A stretch of DNA of 64,000 nucleotides, taken from assembly GCF_000014565.1 (NCBI RefSeq), contig NC_008268.1:1736001-1800000 (forward strand), written 5' to 3'. Under the pieces are notes generated by a model, which was not told the DNA's origin, made no database searches, and was given only the letters and a program-made list of their open reading frames with translations. The translations under genes were made by a program, and so were the position numbers. Position 1 is the first letter of the stretch; every line of letters starts with the position of its first letter. This DNA is from Rhodococcus jostii RHA1 (GTDB taxonomy: Bacteria > Actinomycetota > Actinomycetes > Mycobacteriales > Mycobacteriaceae). Of the stretch, positions 45,320 to 54,865 are shown in pieces.

Positions 45320-48025
45320 TCAGAAGTTGAGGCCGTCGACGACCGGGACGACGAATGCGGTTCTCACAGCACTGTCGTGGGCGGTCGAGGTCTGCCTGGC
45401 CGGACGCAATTCGAACTCGGGGATCTGCCGCATCTCCACCGGATCGGCGCGTCGAACGTGGGTCGCGCGCAGATCTTCGTCCGACAGTCCGTCGGTGTAC
45501 TGGGTCGTGACGGCCACGAGCCCGCAGCCGACGCGCACGCGGGTCACCGTCTCACCCGACACGGCCGACAGGCCCTTCGTCGACGCCGTGTCACTGAAGA
45601 TCGACCGGTCGAAGAACGCGACACCATCCGACCTCGTACCGATCCCGGCGACGAACTCGTCGACCCCGACCCGCCTCGGCGCACCACCGTCGAAATACTC
45701 GACCGTCTCGAGCAGGCCGTGGGCGAGTTCTTCTCGTGTGCCGGTCAATTCGGCGAGCGCCCGCTGCCACAGCACGGCGGCACCGGTCGCGCGGATCTTG
45801 CCCTGATCGAAGCGCAGCGACCACTCGTCGAGCGCCGAACCCGAACCGGCACCGGGCTTCGCGGCCAGCAGTCCCGGGTCCCGGTCGATGTCATGGCCGG
45901 CGGTGCCGAGCGCCGTGCCTGCCGAGCCCAGCACCGTGTCCCACGGGTCGGTCAGCCAGCCGACCGTGAACAGGTCGCGGCGAAGGGCCTCGGCCACCCG
46001 TTCGACCTGCTCGGGGCTGGGTGTCCCAGATGCGATCGCGGTGTGCCGGGGCAAACCCCAGCCCACGGTCCGGGATGTCGTTCGAGTCTGCTCACTGGCA
46101 CCGAGCGGCTCGGCGAGGAACGCACCGAGGGCGCGGCTCCACGACAGGAACTGCCGGTAGGCCCCCGTGAGGTGCTCGATCTCCCGCAGTGCGACACGCA
46201 GATTGGCCCGATCCGCGGCATCGGCCCGCGCGGCCGCGTCCCGCTCGACCAACAGTCGTTCAAGGAATTGCTGGGTGCGCTGGCACACGATCGCCACCAC
46301 CGCGGCCCACGCCAGCACACACACGGCGATCGCCGGGCCACCCCACCACCAGGAGATGATCTCGCGCCACGCGAACACTCCGGCGGCGACGGCGAGCAGC
46401 AGGAAGAGCACGGTCGCGATACGCACGCGACGGAACATGTGCGCCTGTTGCTCGGCGCACGCCTCGGCGAGGTCCTGACGCTGCTCCGACGTGTCGAGGC
46501 GCTCGAGCAGCACCCGGGACTCGTTGACGGTGGCATCGAGGCGGCTCGTCAGGATCGACCCGAACGACACCGCGAAACTGCGCTGCTTCCGGCTCCACCA
46601 CGCAGCCAGGGCGGAACTCGTCCGGCGGGCGTCGAGACCGATCGTCGGGTCCTGCTCCAGTTCCCGCAGACGATCCCTGGTCTCCGTGACCCCGAGAATG
46701 TCTGCCGGCTCGACGGCGTGCAGGCTCAGCGTCGCCGACACCATGCCCGGGATGTCCGTGAACCGATCACCCGGGCCGGGAATGACATCCGCCGCGGTCC
46801 GCAGGATGGCCCGATGCGCGCCCACCTGCACCGGCGGCAGGCCCGCGGAACGCTCACTGGCGTCCGACAGCGTGAGGGCGGCGCGGGCGTAGTCGCGCCA
46901 CAGCGCCGACAGGTCCGGAGTCACCGGCTGCGGGGTGGCACCGGCCGCATCGAGCATCGCACCGATCTGCTTGGACGCCGCCTCGTAGTCGGTCCACGCG
47001 ACCTTGTGTCCGTCCGCGTCGACGCCGCCCACGACGACGCGATAGGCACCCCGCGTCGAGGATCCGAACAGGGTGGTCTGCGTTGCCGACGCCACCGACG
47101 CCGACGCCCGGATGGCCACCCGCGCGACCCACTGGGCCGGCGCATTCCGCAGCACCGCGAACAGGAAGGAGAAGAACATCCGCAGGGCCTGCACGAACCG
47201 GATGGTGCGCGGCTCGAGCGCACCCGGTGTGTCCGCGCGTTCACCGCTGAGCAGCGCACTGTGCTTGCGCCACAACGCCCGAGCCATCGTCGACGTCGCC
47301 GACGCGACGTCGTCGGCATACAGCACGTTGGTGCCGGAGTCGTGCGGCAGCGGCATCAACCCGCCGAAATCGAGCAGCTCCGAGCGGAGGTCGTGCTCGG
47401 CCCGGGCCGTGTCCAGGCGCCGGTAATAGGACCGGACCACCCGCAGCGCGTTGCCGGGGAGCACGGGTTCGTCGTCGAACGGGGCGTGCTGCGCGTCGTT
47501 CCACAGACCGGTCACACCCGCGATCACCGGGGCGCCGTGCCGCCCGACGGCGAGGGGATCCGCTGTCGGCGCGAGAGATTCGTGCCCCATGCCCGGTCCA
47601 CGCGAGTCCTCCGGGGCAATGAGCAGGTTGTGCCAGCCGGCGAGCGCCGTCGCGCCCCCATCCTCGGCCCCGGGTCGGCGCAACAGCAGTCGCAGTCGGC
47701 TGGACCGCGCTCCGCCGGAGTTGGACGTGAGCAGCTCGGAGACGAACCGCACCGACTCGGGATCGACCTGGGTGGTGCCGGCCACCAGAACGCAGATCCG
47801 TACCCGGTCGATGCGCCGCGAGGCCAGCACGTCCTGCAGGACCACCGCCGTGTCGGTACCCGCGTTGGTCTCCCGCGCGCGCAACCGGGTGCTGTCGGCG
47901 ACCACCGCGGTGTCGTCGATCCACAGGAACGGCGACACCAGCCCGGCCGCAGACAGATCTCGGAGCACGTCCCGCACACCCTGCGCCGGACCGTCCGCGG
48001 CGAGGAACACCGTCAACACGCTCAT
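45320..48025 (-). CDS. large two-helix membrane protein of the GTPase operon
   Basis: This is a 901-residue protein with two membrane helices close together near the middle (about 533-552 and 562-580), so the large N- and C-terminal parts lie on the same side, presumably the cytosol. A short hydrophobic, amphipathic segment lies near residue 278. The N-terminal 200 residues have an alternating strand/helix pattern (SVLTVFLAADG, ICVLVAGTT, LRLLLRRPG) that could be a receiver-like or Rossmann-like fold. I recognise no named family. ATG 48025 is one base after the stop of the tubulin-like gene, so the two are coupled. Confidence 0.65.
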   Translation of the reverse strand: MSVLTVFLAADGPAQGVRDVLRDLSAAGLVSPFLWIDDTAVVADSTRLRARETNAGTDTAVVLQDVLASRRIDRVRICVLVAGTTQVDPESVRFVSELLTSNSGGARSSRLRLLLRRPGAEDGGATALAGWHNLLIAPEDSRGPGMGHESLAPTADPLAVGRHGAPVIAGVTGLWNDAQHAPFDDEPVLPGNALRVVRSYYRRLDTARAEHDLRSELLDFGGLMPLPHDSGTNVLYADDVASATSTMARALWRKHSALLSGERADTPGALEPRTIRFVQALRMFFSFLFAVLRNAPAQWVARVAIRASASVASATQTTLFGSSTRGAYRVVVGGVDADGHKVAWTDYEAASKQIGAMLDAAGATPQPVTPDLSALWRDYARAALTLSDASERSAGLPPVQVGAHRAILRTAADVIPGPGDRFTDIPGMVSATLSLHAVEPADILGVTETRDRLRELEQDPTIGLDARRTSSALAAWWSRKQRSFAVSFGSILTSRLDATVNESRVLLERLDTSEQRQDLAEACAEQQAHMFRRVRIATVLFLLLAVAAGVFAWREIISWWWGGPAIAVCVLAWAAVVAIVCQRTQQFLERLLVERDAAARADAADRANLRVALREIEHLTGAYRQFLSWSRALGAFLAEPLGASEQTRTTSRTVGWGLPRHTAIASGTPSPEQVERVAEALRRDLFTVGWLTDPWDTVLGSAGTALGTAGHDIDRDPGLLAAKPGAGSGSALDEWSLRFDQGKIRATGAAVLWQRALAELTGTREELAHGLLETVEYFDGGAPRRVGVDEFVAGIGTRSDGVAFFDRSIFSDTASTKGLSAVSGETVTRVRVGCGLVAVTTQYTDGLSDEDLRATHVRRADPVEMRQIPEFELRPARQTSTAHDSAVRTAFVVPVVDGLNF

Positions 48026-48026
48026 G

Positions 48027-51000
48027 TCAGAACTGACCGGCATCGGGGAGGACGAGGGCGTGCGCCATCGCGGTCGGCGCCGCGGCGTGCACCGGAGCGT
48101 GGTTCGGCTGCTCCGGTCGCTCCGCGCGCGCCTTGCACTCCTCGATCAGGGCGATCAATTCGCCCGTCGCCCAATACACGTCCGGTGCGATGTCGCGGAA
48201 GATCGGTGTCTGCGAGGCGTGTTCGCGCAACCCGACGACCGACAGGGCGCCACCTCCGGGTGCCCCGTCCTGACCGGGCTCCATGTAGTGCTCGCCGACG
48301 AGGTCGCGGATCTTGGACAGCCAGGCGACGGCGTTGCCGGCGCGCTCGGCCACGGAAACGTCCGGTCCGGTGTTCTCCACCTGCGACTGCCATCCCGTGA
48401 CGGGCTCACCCGTCCGCAGCCAGGCGGTCAGCCGTGCCTTCGCGGACACCTCGTGGATGCCGCTGACCGGGTCTTCCGCGGACGAGTCGTAGACCGCCCG
48501 CAGCGCCCGGTAGGGCAGCATCGAGTGCATGACCGGCGGCTCGTGCGACTGCGCCATCGCCAGCAGCACCGATTCGAGCACCGCAGGCAGCCAGTCGTTG
48601 CTGACCGTGAACCGCGACGGCGGGGTGAGCAGCGGGTTCGGGAAGTCCACCCAGTCACCGATGCCGGCGTCCCACACCCGGACCGGTTCGTCGTACGGGG
48701 CCGCGGGCAACCGCACCTGCCCGATCGCCAACCCGAGGAACCAGCCGGCGGTCATCGCGCGCCGTTCGTCGCGGTGCATCGGCAGCGAGGCGGCCAGCGG
48801 ACGCGACCGGCGCCACCGCCAGAACGACTCCTGCTGCGCCGGGGTCGAATCCGCCCACTGCTTCGCGGCGGGCCCGAGCACGGAGTCGTACGCCAGCGGG
48901 GAGTAGTTGGGGTACGAGCCGAAGATGTCGATGCGGGTGAGCCGGTCCTCGTCGGACAGCAGTCGCGCGAACTCCCCCTCCGTCTCGTGATCGATCATCG
49001 GGTCCTTCTGCAGCACCTGTGACAGTGTGTCCGCCACCGGCAGGTTGAGGAACGGCACCGACGTGAACTTGTAGCGGTACTCCACCTGCTGTCCCGGGTG
49101 CAGCGCCTCGAGCGCCTGCTGGTTGACGCTGGCCAACGGCCGGGCCAGCGAGAGCGCCTCGGTGAACTTGCGCTGCAGTCGTTCCCGCCGCTCCTCGATC
49201 GCATACGCGGGCACGGTGTGATCCTCAATGTACTCGCGGAGCGACACCCGGCAGAACCGGTCGAACGATTCGCCGGTGCGTCCGACGAACTTCCGCGCCC
49301 GATCGAGCAACTCGACGGGACGGACGTGCACGTCGTAGCGCGCCGAGGACGGCACCAGCGCCTCGCGCGTGTTCGGGTCGATCGGGAACGCCCGCGACCG
49401 CCAGGCCGCCGTGCGCTCGACGAGAGAGTGGTCCTCCCCCGGCGCCCGGGTGCCGTCGACCGTCGTCCACAGTCCCGTCACGACGCTCGCGACCGCCTGC
49501 TCGACCGCCGCCGCGAACGGCGGCGTCCCGGTCTCGGAGGCCGTGACGGCAAGCGGCAGGTCTCCCCGGTACTGATCCATGAAGTCCGCCGACGGGGTGA
49601 GCATCACCTCGTTGTTGGCTTCCGCGAACCGCTTCGGCACCCGATCGGCCTTGTCGGCGGGCCACGCGCCGTACTGGTCCGTCGCCAGCCGGGCCAGCCC
49701 GACATCGCTCGCGGGCTTGGTGCGGGCGCGGCGCAGCGCGGTCTGCTCCTCGTTCAACGCGTCGAGCAACGGCTGCAGGACCTCCGGCACCAGAGCCGCG
49801 ATCACCTCGGCGACCTTGCCGGACAGCGACGCATACAGCTGGCGGTAGACGTTGTCGCGGCAGTCGGCGACGATCCGATCGAGGATCTCCGCGTCACTCT
49901 CGATGCTGCCCTTGAGGTTGGTGAGCACCTGCGACACGTCGGCGGTCTGCGCCGTGATGTCCTCGGGCGCCCGGCGAGACAAGTCTTCGGCACCGGTCCG
50001 CACCGAATCCTTGCAGTACGTGAGCAGACGGCTGACCAGCGCGGTGGCATACGGGAGACCCAGCTGGGCGATCGACCTGCCGACCGTCCCCTCGATCCGG
50101 TCCACCAGACCCTTGTGCCACACGTACGCGTGCGCGACCGCATGCTGTTCGGCCGAACTCGTCAGCGCCTGACGGCGGCGTCCGAGCGCCTGCCGGATCT
50201 CCGGAACCCACTGTCCCGCCACCAGACCGGAACCCGACGGAAGGTGCCCGCGCAGTTCGAGTTCCACCGTCTGGCCGGCCATCCGATTGGCATCCGTGGC
50301 CGGCAGCACCACGGACGTGAGCCAGGCGCCCACCCCCATCTGCGCGCCTCGCGCGTCGGCATGCGCGATCGGGAATCCCATCGCCGCGAGCAGGCTGTTC
50401 CACTGACCGTCGAGAATCGAGTTGACCTGATCCTCGTCGGACACCGGACTACCGGGTGAACGGTGGCCGTCGAGCAGGCGGTCGACGGCGCTGCGAGCCA
50501 GCCGCTGCGCGGAGTACTCGGCGTACCGGTCGCGGCCCATGCTCAAGCTGGAGAACCCGTAGGTTCCCCAGGGCAGGTTGTCCCACTGACCGCCCCATCC
50601 GATGTTCTCCCGCTGGCCCGGCAGTCCCGCACCGTTGGTGAGGTCGTACTGCACGAACTGACGAGTGGCCGCGCCGCTCATCATCATCCCGGCGAGGCCG
50701 CGGGCCAGGCCGCGGTAGATCGCCTTCTGTGAGCCGTCGCCAAACGGTGCGCCCTCCACACCGACCTTGCGGCCCACCGGGAACACCCGCGCGAACGGAA
50801 CCTTCTCGCCCGCCCCGTGCTGCTGCCCGAGTGCGCGCAGGATCTCCACGTCGTGCTCGCGCGCCGAACCGAGCTGGCTGGCGACGATCTCGCCGAGCAT
50901 CGCCAGCGCGTTGGCCCGGACACCGGTGGTCGCGCTCTTGCCGAGACCGTCGAAGATGTCCGGGGCCACCATGAACACGCCCATCAGACGCGGGTCGAGT

Positions 51001-51602
51001 CCCGGAATGAGCGTGAGCAGCCGGCACACGTCGAGGGCCATCGACGCACCGGCGCCGCCGGCCATCGACGACACCACGAGCACGATCGGCGACTCGCCCT
51101 GCTCAAAAGAACCGCCGCCGGGCACGTTCAGCGAAGACATCTGGCTGGCCGTCTCGACCGTCGACAGCTGATCCCACGCCCGCTGCAGGGTGTCGCGGAT
51201 GCCGCCGGCCTTGCTCAGAGTGATCATGCGGCCGAGTGAGCGGTACTGGCCCGCACCCGATCCGATGGGCACCGTCACCGACGACGGGTCACGAGGTGCC
51301 CACGTGGCGATCTCGTCGAGGCTCTGCTTCGCGGTGAGCTGGTTGGTCAGCGCATTGTCCAGCACCGCGTACGAATCACCCTGAGGACCGCTACCGAAGT
51401 AGAAACCGCCCTGATCGCGGACGTTGTCGAGGCCGTCCGGTCCAGCCTCGGGTGCCGTCGGCACGTCGATGCTGACGAACTGCCACCCGCCGGGGATGCG
51501 GTCGATGCCCGCCGCAGCGAGATCCGAGCGGAGCTGATCCATCATGTACGCGAGGGTGACAGCGCCGGAACCACCGCAACCGACTACGAGAAACCGCCTC
51601 AT
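48027..51602 (-). CDS. giant tubulin/FtsZ-like GTPase (Tubulin_2 type)
   Basis: The 1,191-residue protein begins FLVVGCGGSGAVTL, an FtsZ/tubulin T1-type nucleotide loop (8-13). The signature loop lies at 178-187, reading SSMAGGAGAS where FtsZ has GGGTGTG, followed by a helix and a further strand at about 200-215. This fits the Tubulin_2 (tubulin-like) family. It is about three times the size of FtsZ; the C-terminal ~800 residues are helical and unassigned. ATG 51602 follows GAAAGGA. It probably polymerises or switches with GTP as the core of the system, next to its membrane partner (inference). It is unrelated to cell-division ftsZ clusters. Confidence 0.85.
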   Translation of the reverse strand: MRRFLVVGCGGSGAVTLAYMMDQLRSDLAAAGIDRIPGGWQFVSIDVPTAPEAGPDGLDNVRDQGGFYFGSGPQGDSYAVLDNALTNQLTAKQSLDEIATWAPRDPSSVTVPIGSGAGQYRSLGRMITLSKAGGIRDTLQRAWDQLSTVETASQMSSLNVPGGGSFEQGESPIVLVVSSMAGGAGASMALDVCRLLTLIPGLDPRLMGVFMVAPDIFDGLGKSATTGVRANALAMLGEIVASQLGSAREHDVEILRALGQQHGAGEKVPFARVFPVGRKVGVEGAPFGDGSQKAIYRGLARGLAGMMMSGAATRQFVQYDLTNGAGLPGQRENIGWGGQWDNLPWGTYGFSSLSMGRDRYAEYSAQRLARSAVDRLLDGHRSPGSPVSDEDQVNSILDGQWNSLLAAMGFPIAHADARGAQMGVGAWLTSVVLPATDANRMAGQTVELELRGHLPSGSGLVAGQWVPEIRQALGRRRQALTSSAEQHAVAHAYVWHKGLVDRIEGTVGRSIAQLGLPYATALVSRLLTYCKDSVRTGAEDLSRRAPEDITAQTADVSQVLTNLKGSIESDAEILDRIVADCRDNVYRQLYASLSGKVAEVIAALVPEVLQPLLDALNEEQTALRRARTKPASDVGLARLATDQYGAWPADKADRVPKRFAEANNEVMLTPSADFMDQYRGDLPLAVTASETGTPPFAAAVEQAVASVVTGLWTTVDGTRAPGEDHSLVERTAAWRSRAFPIDPNTREALVPSSARYDVHVRPVELLDRARKFVGRTGESFDRFCRVSLREYIEDHTVPAYAIEERRERLQRKFTEALSLARPLASVNQQALEALHPGQQVEYRYKFTSVPFLNLPVADTLSQVLQKDPMIDHETEGEFARLLSDEDRLTRIDIFGSYPNYSPLAYDSVLGPAAKQWADSTPAQQESFWRWRRSRPLAASLPMHRDERRAMTAGWFLGLAIGQVRLPAAPYDEPVRVWDAGIGDWVDFPNPLLTPPSRFTVSNDWLPAVLESVLLAMAQSHEPPVMHSMLPYRALRAVYDSSAEDPVSGIHEVSAKARLTAWLRTGEPVTGWQSQVENTGPDVSVAERAGNAVAWLSKIRDLVGEHYMEPGQDGAPGGGALSVVGLREHASQTPIFRDIAPDVYWATGELIALIEECKARAERPEQPNHAPVHAAAPTAMAHALVLPDAGQF

Positions 51603-51650
51603 TACGGTCCTTTCACAGAAGAGAGAGCTTGAAGTCGAGGACGATCCATG

Positions 51651-54365
51651 TCAGGAGCCGGGTGGCCGGAACGGATCGAACGGGTCGCCGGCGGGCGAGC
51701 GGGCCGGGGCGGCCGAGCCGCTCGGCGCCGTCCCGCCGAACGTCGGAGCCGCGTCCCAGGAGGGTGCCGCACCGAACGTCGGGGCAGACGGAGCACCGAA
51801 CGGGTCGGACGACGACGGCGCACGCGGGGGCGTCGCGGACGGGGTCGACCCCGGGTGAGCGGCCCTCAGGTCGGCCACCCGGCCCGGCACCTTGCGCACC
51901 AGGTCGGCGACCAGTCGGCGGTTGCTGTCGTCCGTCGCGTCGGCGCCGACGAGCAGCAGCACGGTCGCCAAGTTCGCCGGCCCGTCTGGATCGTGCAGCA
52001 CCACCCAGTTGTTGTGGATGGCCAGCGGAAGTCGCGCGCCACCCGTGCGCCGGTCGACGCCCGGTTCGGCTCCCGAAGCCGCGACGAGGCCGGGCTGCTG
52101 CGCGACCACGTATCCCGGCCCGAACGGCGACAGACCGATCCGCGTCCGCAACTCCACACCCTCGACATCCAGGCCGCGAGCGGGTTTGTTGAGCCCCCGC
52201 ACGAGCTGACTCAGGTCGCTCTCTCGGATCCCGAATTCGACACCGTCCCGCAGAACCTGCCCGCCCTCGATGGTGACGCCGACGCGCATCGCCTTGAGCG
52301 TCTTCGCCGGAATCCGGGCGGTCCACCACTTGATGCCGTAGAGCACGAGCGGCGGCAGTGCGATGCTGACCAGGAGCACCAGCACGAACACGAGCCAGAA
52401 CCGCCCGCTGTTGAGCGGCTTCTGCAGCTCGGCCGTGAACGCGACGGTGATCGGCAGCGCGCGGTCAGGCTCACCGGAAGGGGACATCATCAGCGGAATC
52501 GACCCGTTGAGGGAGCCGTTGCCGGGTGCCGGAACAGACAGGTCGACGGGAAGATTCGCCTGCTGGCCCTCACCGATCTCGAGGCAGTCTGCGGCGGACG
52601 GTGCGGTGCCGGCGGAGACACCGACGTCACCGACTCCGTCGGGTACGGCGTCGAGCGCGACCGGTGCAGCCTGGTCGAACCACACGCAACCGGGCCCGGT
52701 GATCGGGATAGTCGCGGCGAACTGGCCGGCGCCCTCGACGGTGCCGAAATCGACCTTCGACGGCACGGCGGGGTAGCCGATCGGCGGAGACACGGTGAGC
52801 GGGACATCGACGAACTGCGGTGTCAACGTCGTGCCCGGGGCGATGACGTCACCGGACGCGGATCGGGCGTCGGCCGTCGTCACATCGAGCGTGAGCCGCA
52901 GCGTCGCCGCTCCCGGCGGAACCTCGGTGAAGTCGAGTTCGACGGGATCGCCGATGCGCTCCTTGGCAATCCGATCGACCAACGGGTGATCGACGTTTCC
53001 CGCATCGGTCAGCGACACCGACAGGGCGGCGCTACCCAGCAGATCCGAGGGGTCGATCTCGTTCCGGTCGGAGTCGACGATGCCCAGACGGATGGCGGAC
53101 GTCTTCTCGCCGCTGTGCACGGCCGTCGTATCCATCCCGAGCCAGGCCGGGAACAGATTGCCCGAGATGTGGATGTTCGTCTTGGAGCGTGCCAGCGGGC
53201 TGGAGCCGTCCGGATCGACGAACACGAGTGCCCACATGCCCTGCCACTGGGCGGAATCGTTGGACTTGGTCATCGTGAAGCTGACCGAGCGGGGCGACAT
53301 CCACCGGTACGCCACCTGGGCGCCGTCCAGGGTCGCGGTCGTGGGTGCGCCTTCGCGGTCGAGTGCGAGTTGCGCCCCGCTCGGAGCGACGAGGGTCGGG
53401 ATCAGCCCCTCCGCGTCGGCCGAGCCGAGCACGGTGACCGAGCTGATCGAGTCGTCGAGCACGAAGCGGTGCCGCGCCTCGTCACACACACTCACGACGC
53501 AGACACCCGTCTCACCCTCGATCGGGGCCTGACCGGGTGTGCTGAACGCGTCGAACGCGAACAAGAGGTCGTCGATGTTCTGTGCGAGGTAGAAGTCACC
53601 GGGTGACGGTGACGTGGTCTTTCCGCACGCCCCGTCGCCGCCGGTCGCGATCGACCGCATCAGGTCGAAGTCGCTGGGCTGCGCGGTCCCCGCGGCGAGG
53701 CCCACCGCGAACGTGACGATCCCCGACGAGCGCAGCTGATCGGCGATGCCGGCGGGACGACAGATCGATTCCCGGGCGGCCGCCACCACCTGTTGGACGC
53801 CCTGATCACTACCCAGGGAAACTCCCTGCGCGTAGGGCTTCTCGGCGTCGCGGACGGTGAAGTCGAGCTTTCCGTCGGAGAACCACGCCACCGCCTGGCA
53901 GCGGTTTGCCTCCGATTGGCCGTCGCGTTCCGCGAGCGTGCGGCGGGCACCGTCGAGCGCGTTCCAGTAGTCGGTATCGATGCCGTCCGTGCGAGTACGG
54001 AACCTCTCGACCTCGCCCTGCAGGGCGGGCAGCGAACCGTTGTCGAGTCGGGTCCACGGTGCGTGGACAATGAATTTTTCGGAGAATCCCGCGATCGCGA
54101 CGTTGAGCTCCACACCCGCGGAGCCGCCGAACGTGTTGAGCTGTTCGAGCAGGTAGTTGGCCGCAGACACGCGCGCCGCGTCGGGGTCGGAACCCTGGAG
54201 GCTGCCGGATTGATCGACCATGAGCAGCAGGTCGCCCTGTTGCTGCGAGGCGAGACAGCCACCGAAGTCTCCGACCGCTGCGGTCGTCGGGGCCGCCGAC
54301 GCGGACGGGATCGCCAGCATCAGGTGCACGAGCGTCATGGCCGCGAGGGCGGCTACCTTCTTCAC
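51651..54365 (-). CDS. secreted, membrane-anchored vWA-domain protein
   Basis: The 904-residue protein has a Sec signal peptide (MKKVAALAAM to SASAA, cleavage near residue 25), a vWA domain with a perfect MIDAS DQSGS (51-55), and about 400 residues of extracellular beta-rich sequence. One membrane helix follows (about 655-677), then a cytosolic tail of some 225 residues. The tail carries a folded part and ends in a Pro/Ala/Phe-rich stretch with repeated DPF motifs. GTG 54365 overlaps the upstream stop by 4 bases (GTGA) and gives the best signal peptide. It is the only operon product with a large outside domain and is therefore the candidate sensor (inference). Confidence 0.83.
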   Translation of the reverse strand: MKKVAALAAMTLVHLMLAIPSASAAPTTAAVGDFGGCLASQQQGDLLLMVDQSGSLQGSDPDAARVSAANYLLEQLNTFGGSAGVELNVAIAGFSEKFIVHAPWTRLDNGSLPALQGEVERFRTRTDGIDTDYWNALDGARRTLAERDGQSEANRCQAVAWFSDGKLDFTVRDAEKPYAQGVSLGSDQGVQQVVAAARESICRPAGIADQLRSSGIVTFAVGLAAGTAQPSDFDLMRSIATGGDGACGKTTSPSPGDFYLAQNIDDLLFAFDAFSTPGQAPIEGETGVCVVSVCDEARHRFVLDDSISSVTVLGSADAEGLIPTLVAPSGAQLALDREGAPTTATLDGAQVAYRWMSPRSVSFTMTKSNDSAQWQGMWALVFVDPDGSSPLARSKTNIHISGNLFPAWLGMDTTAVHSGEKTSAIRLGIVDSDRNEIDPSDLLGSAALSVSLTDAGNVDHPLVDRIAKERIGDPVELDFTEVPPGAATLRLTLDVTTADARSASGDVIAPGTTLTPQFVDVPLTVSPPIGYPAVPSKVDFGTVEGAGQFAATIPITGPGCVWFDQAAPVALDAVPDGVGDVGVSAGTAPSAADCLEIGEGQQANLPVDLSVPAPGNGSLNGSIPLMMSPSGEPDRALPITVAFTAELQKPLNSGRFWLVFVLVLLVSIALPPLVLYGIKWWTARIPAKTLKAMRVGVTIEGGQVLRDGVEFGIRESDLSQLVRGLNKPARGLDVEGVELRTRIGLSPFGPGYVVAQQPGLVAASGAEPGVDRRTGGARLPLAIHNNWVVLHDPDGPANLATVLLLVGADATDDSNRRLVADLVRKVPGRVADLRAAHPGSTPSATPPRAPSSSDPFGAPSAPTFGAAPSWDAAPTFGGTAPSGSAAPARSPAGDPFDPFRPPGS

Positions 54366-54865
54366 AGTCGACCCGCCCATTCCGCAATGCGCCACGCGCT
54401 CGCCACGATTCCCGCCCCCGCGAGGGCGACGACCACCCAATACCCCCGCTGGGCGGCCTTCGATCGGGCGTAGACGGGCTTCGCCCGCTGCGCCGTGTCG
54501 AGCACGGTGAACCGTGAGAGGAACACGAACGCGAATCCTCCCGCCAGCACCCAGGCGAGGAAGGCGACGGCCGTGAACGAACCCGCCGTGATCGCAAGGA
54601 TCAACCCCGCCGCGGCCGCCACTGCGGCCAGTGCGAGCCAGATGACAGGGGGCTTACCCTGCGCGATCGCGCCGCCGGGTCGCTGACTCTGTGCTGCAGC
54701 GAAGGGCTCCGCCGCCGCGGTCGGCGCGAACGCGGAGGGCTGAGATGCGAAGGGGTCGGCGGACGCCGAGCCGAACTGATTTGCAGCCGGCCACGACGAG
54801 GCCGAGTCGGTGGACCCGCGATCACGCGAGGTGTCGTAATCGCTGAAGTCGAAGGGATTGGTCAT
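54362..54865 (-). CDS. small three-helix membrane protein with disordered DPF-containing N-terminus
   Basis: The 167-residue protein starts with about 75 disordered residues rich in Ser, Ala, Phe and Pro, including NPFDF and DPFASQ. Three membrane helices follow (about 78-100, 103-125 and 143-163). I do not recognise a family. It is the first gene of operon A and overlaps the secreted vWA gene by 4 bases. The ATG at 54865 is chosen because the coding character starts there; the ribosome binding site is weak. DPF motifs recur in the cytosolic tail of the vWA protein. Confidence 0.65.
   Translation of the reverse strand: MTNPFDFSDYDTSRDRGSTDSASSWPAANQFGSASADPFASQPSAFAPTAAAEPFAAAQSQRPGGAIAQGKPPVIWLALAAVAAAAGLILAITAGSFTAVAFLAWVLAGGFAFVFLSRFTVLDTAQRAKPVYARSKAAQRGYWVVVALAGAGIVASAWRIAEWAGRL

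Noticed and set aside
45257..48400. Very long plus-strand open frame opposite the membrane protein and tubulin-like genes
   Set aside because: It is arginine- and proline-rich, has no recognisable domain, and lies entirely antisense to well-supported genes; high GC creates such shadow frames.
51651..54865. DPF motifs as evidence of eukaryotic-type adaptor binding
   Set aside because: Short motifs in low-complexity sequence cannot support a eukaryotic analogy; only their recurrence is reported.
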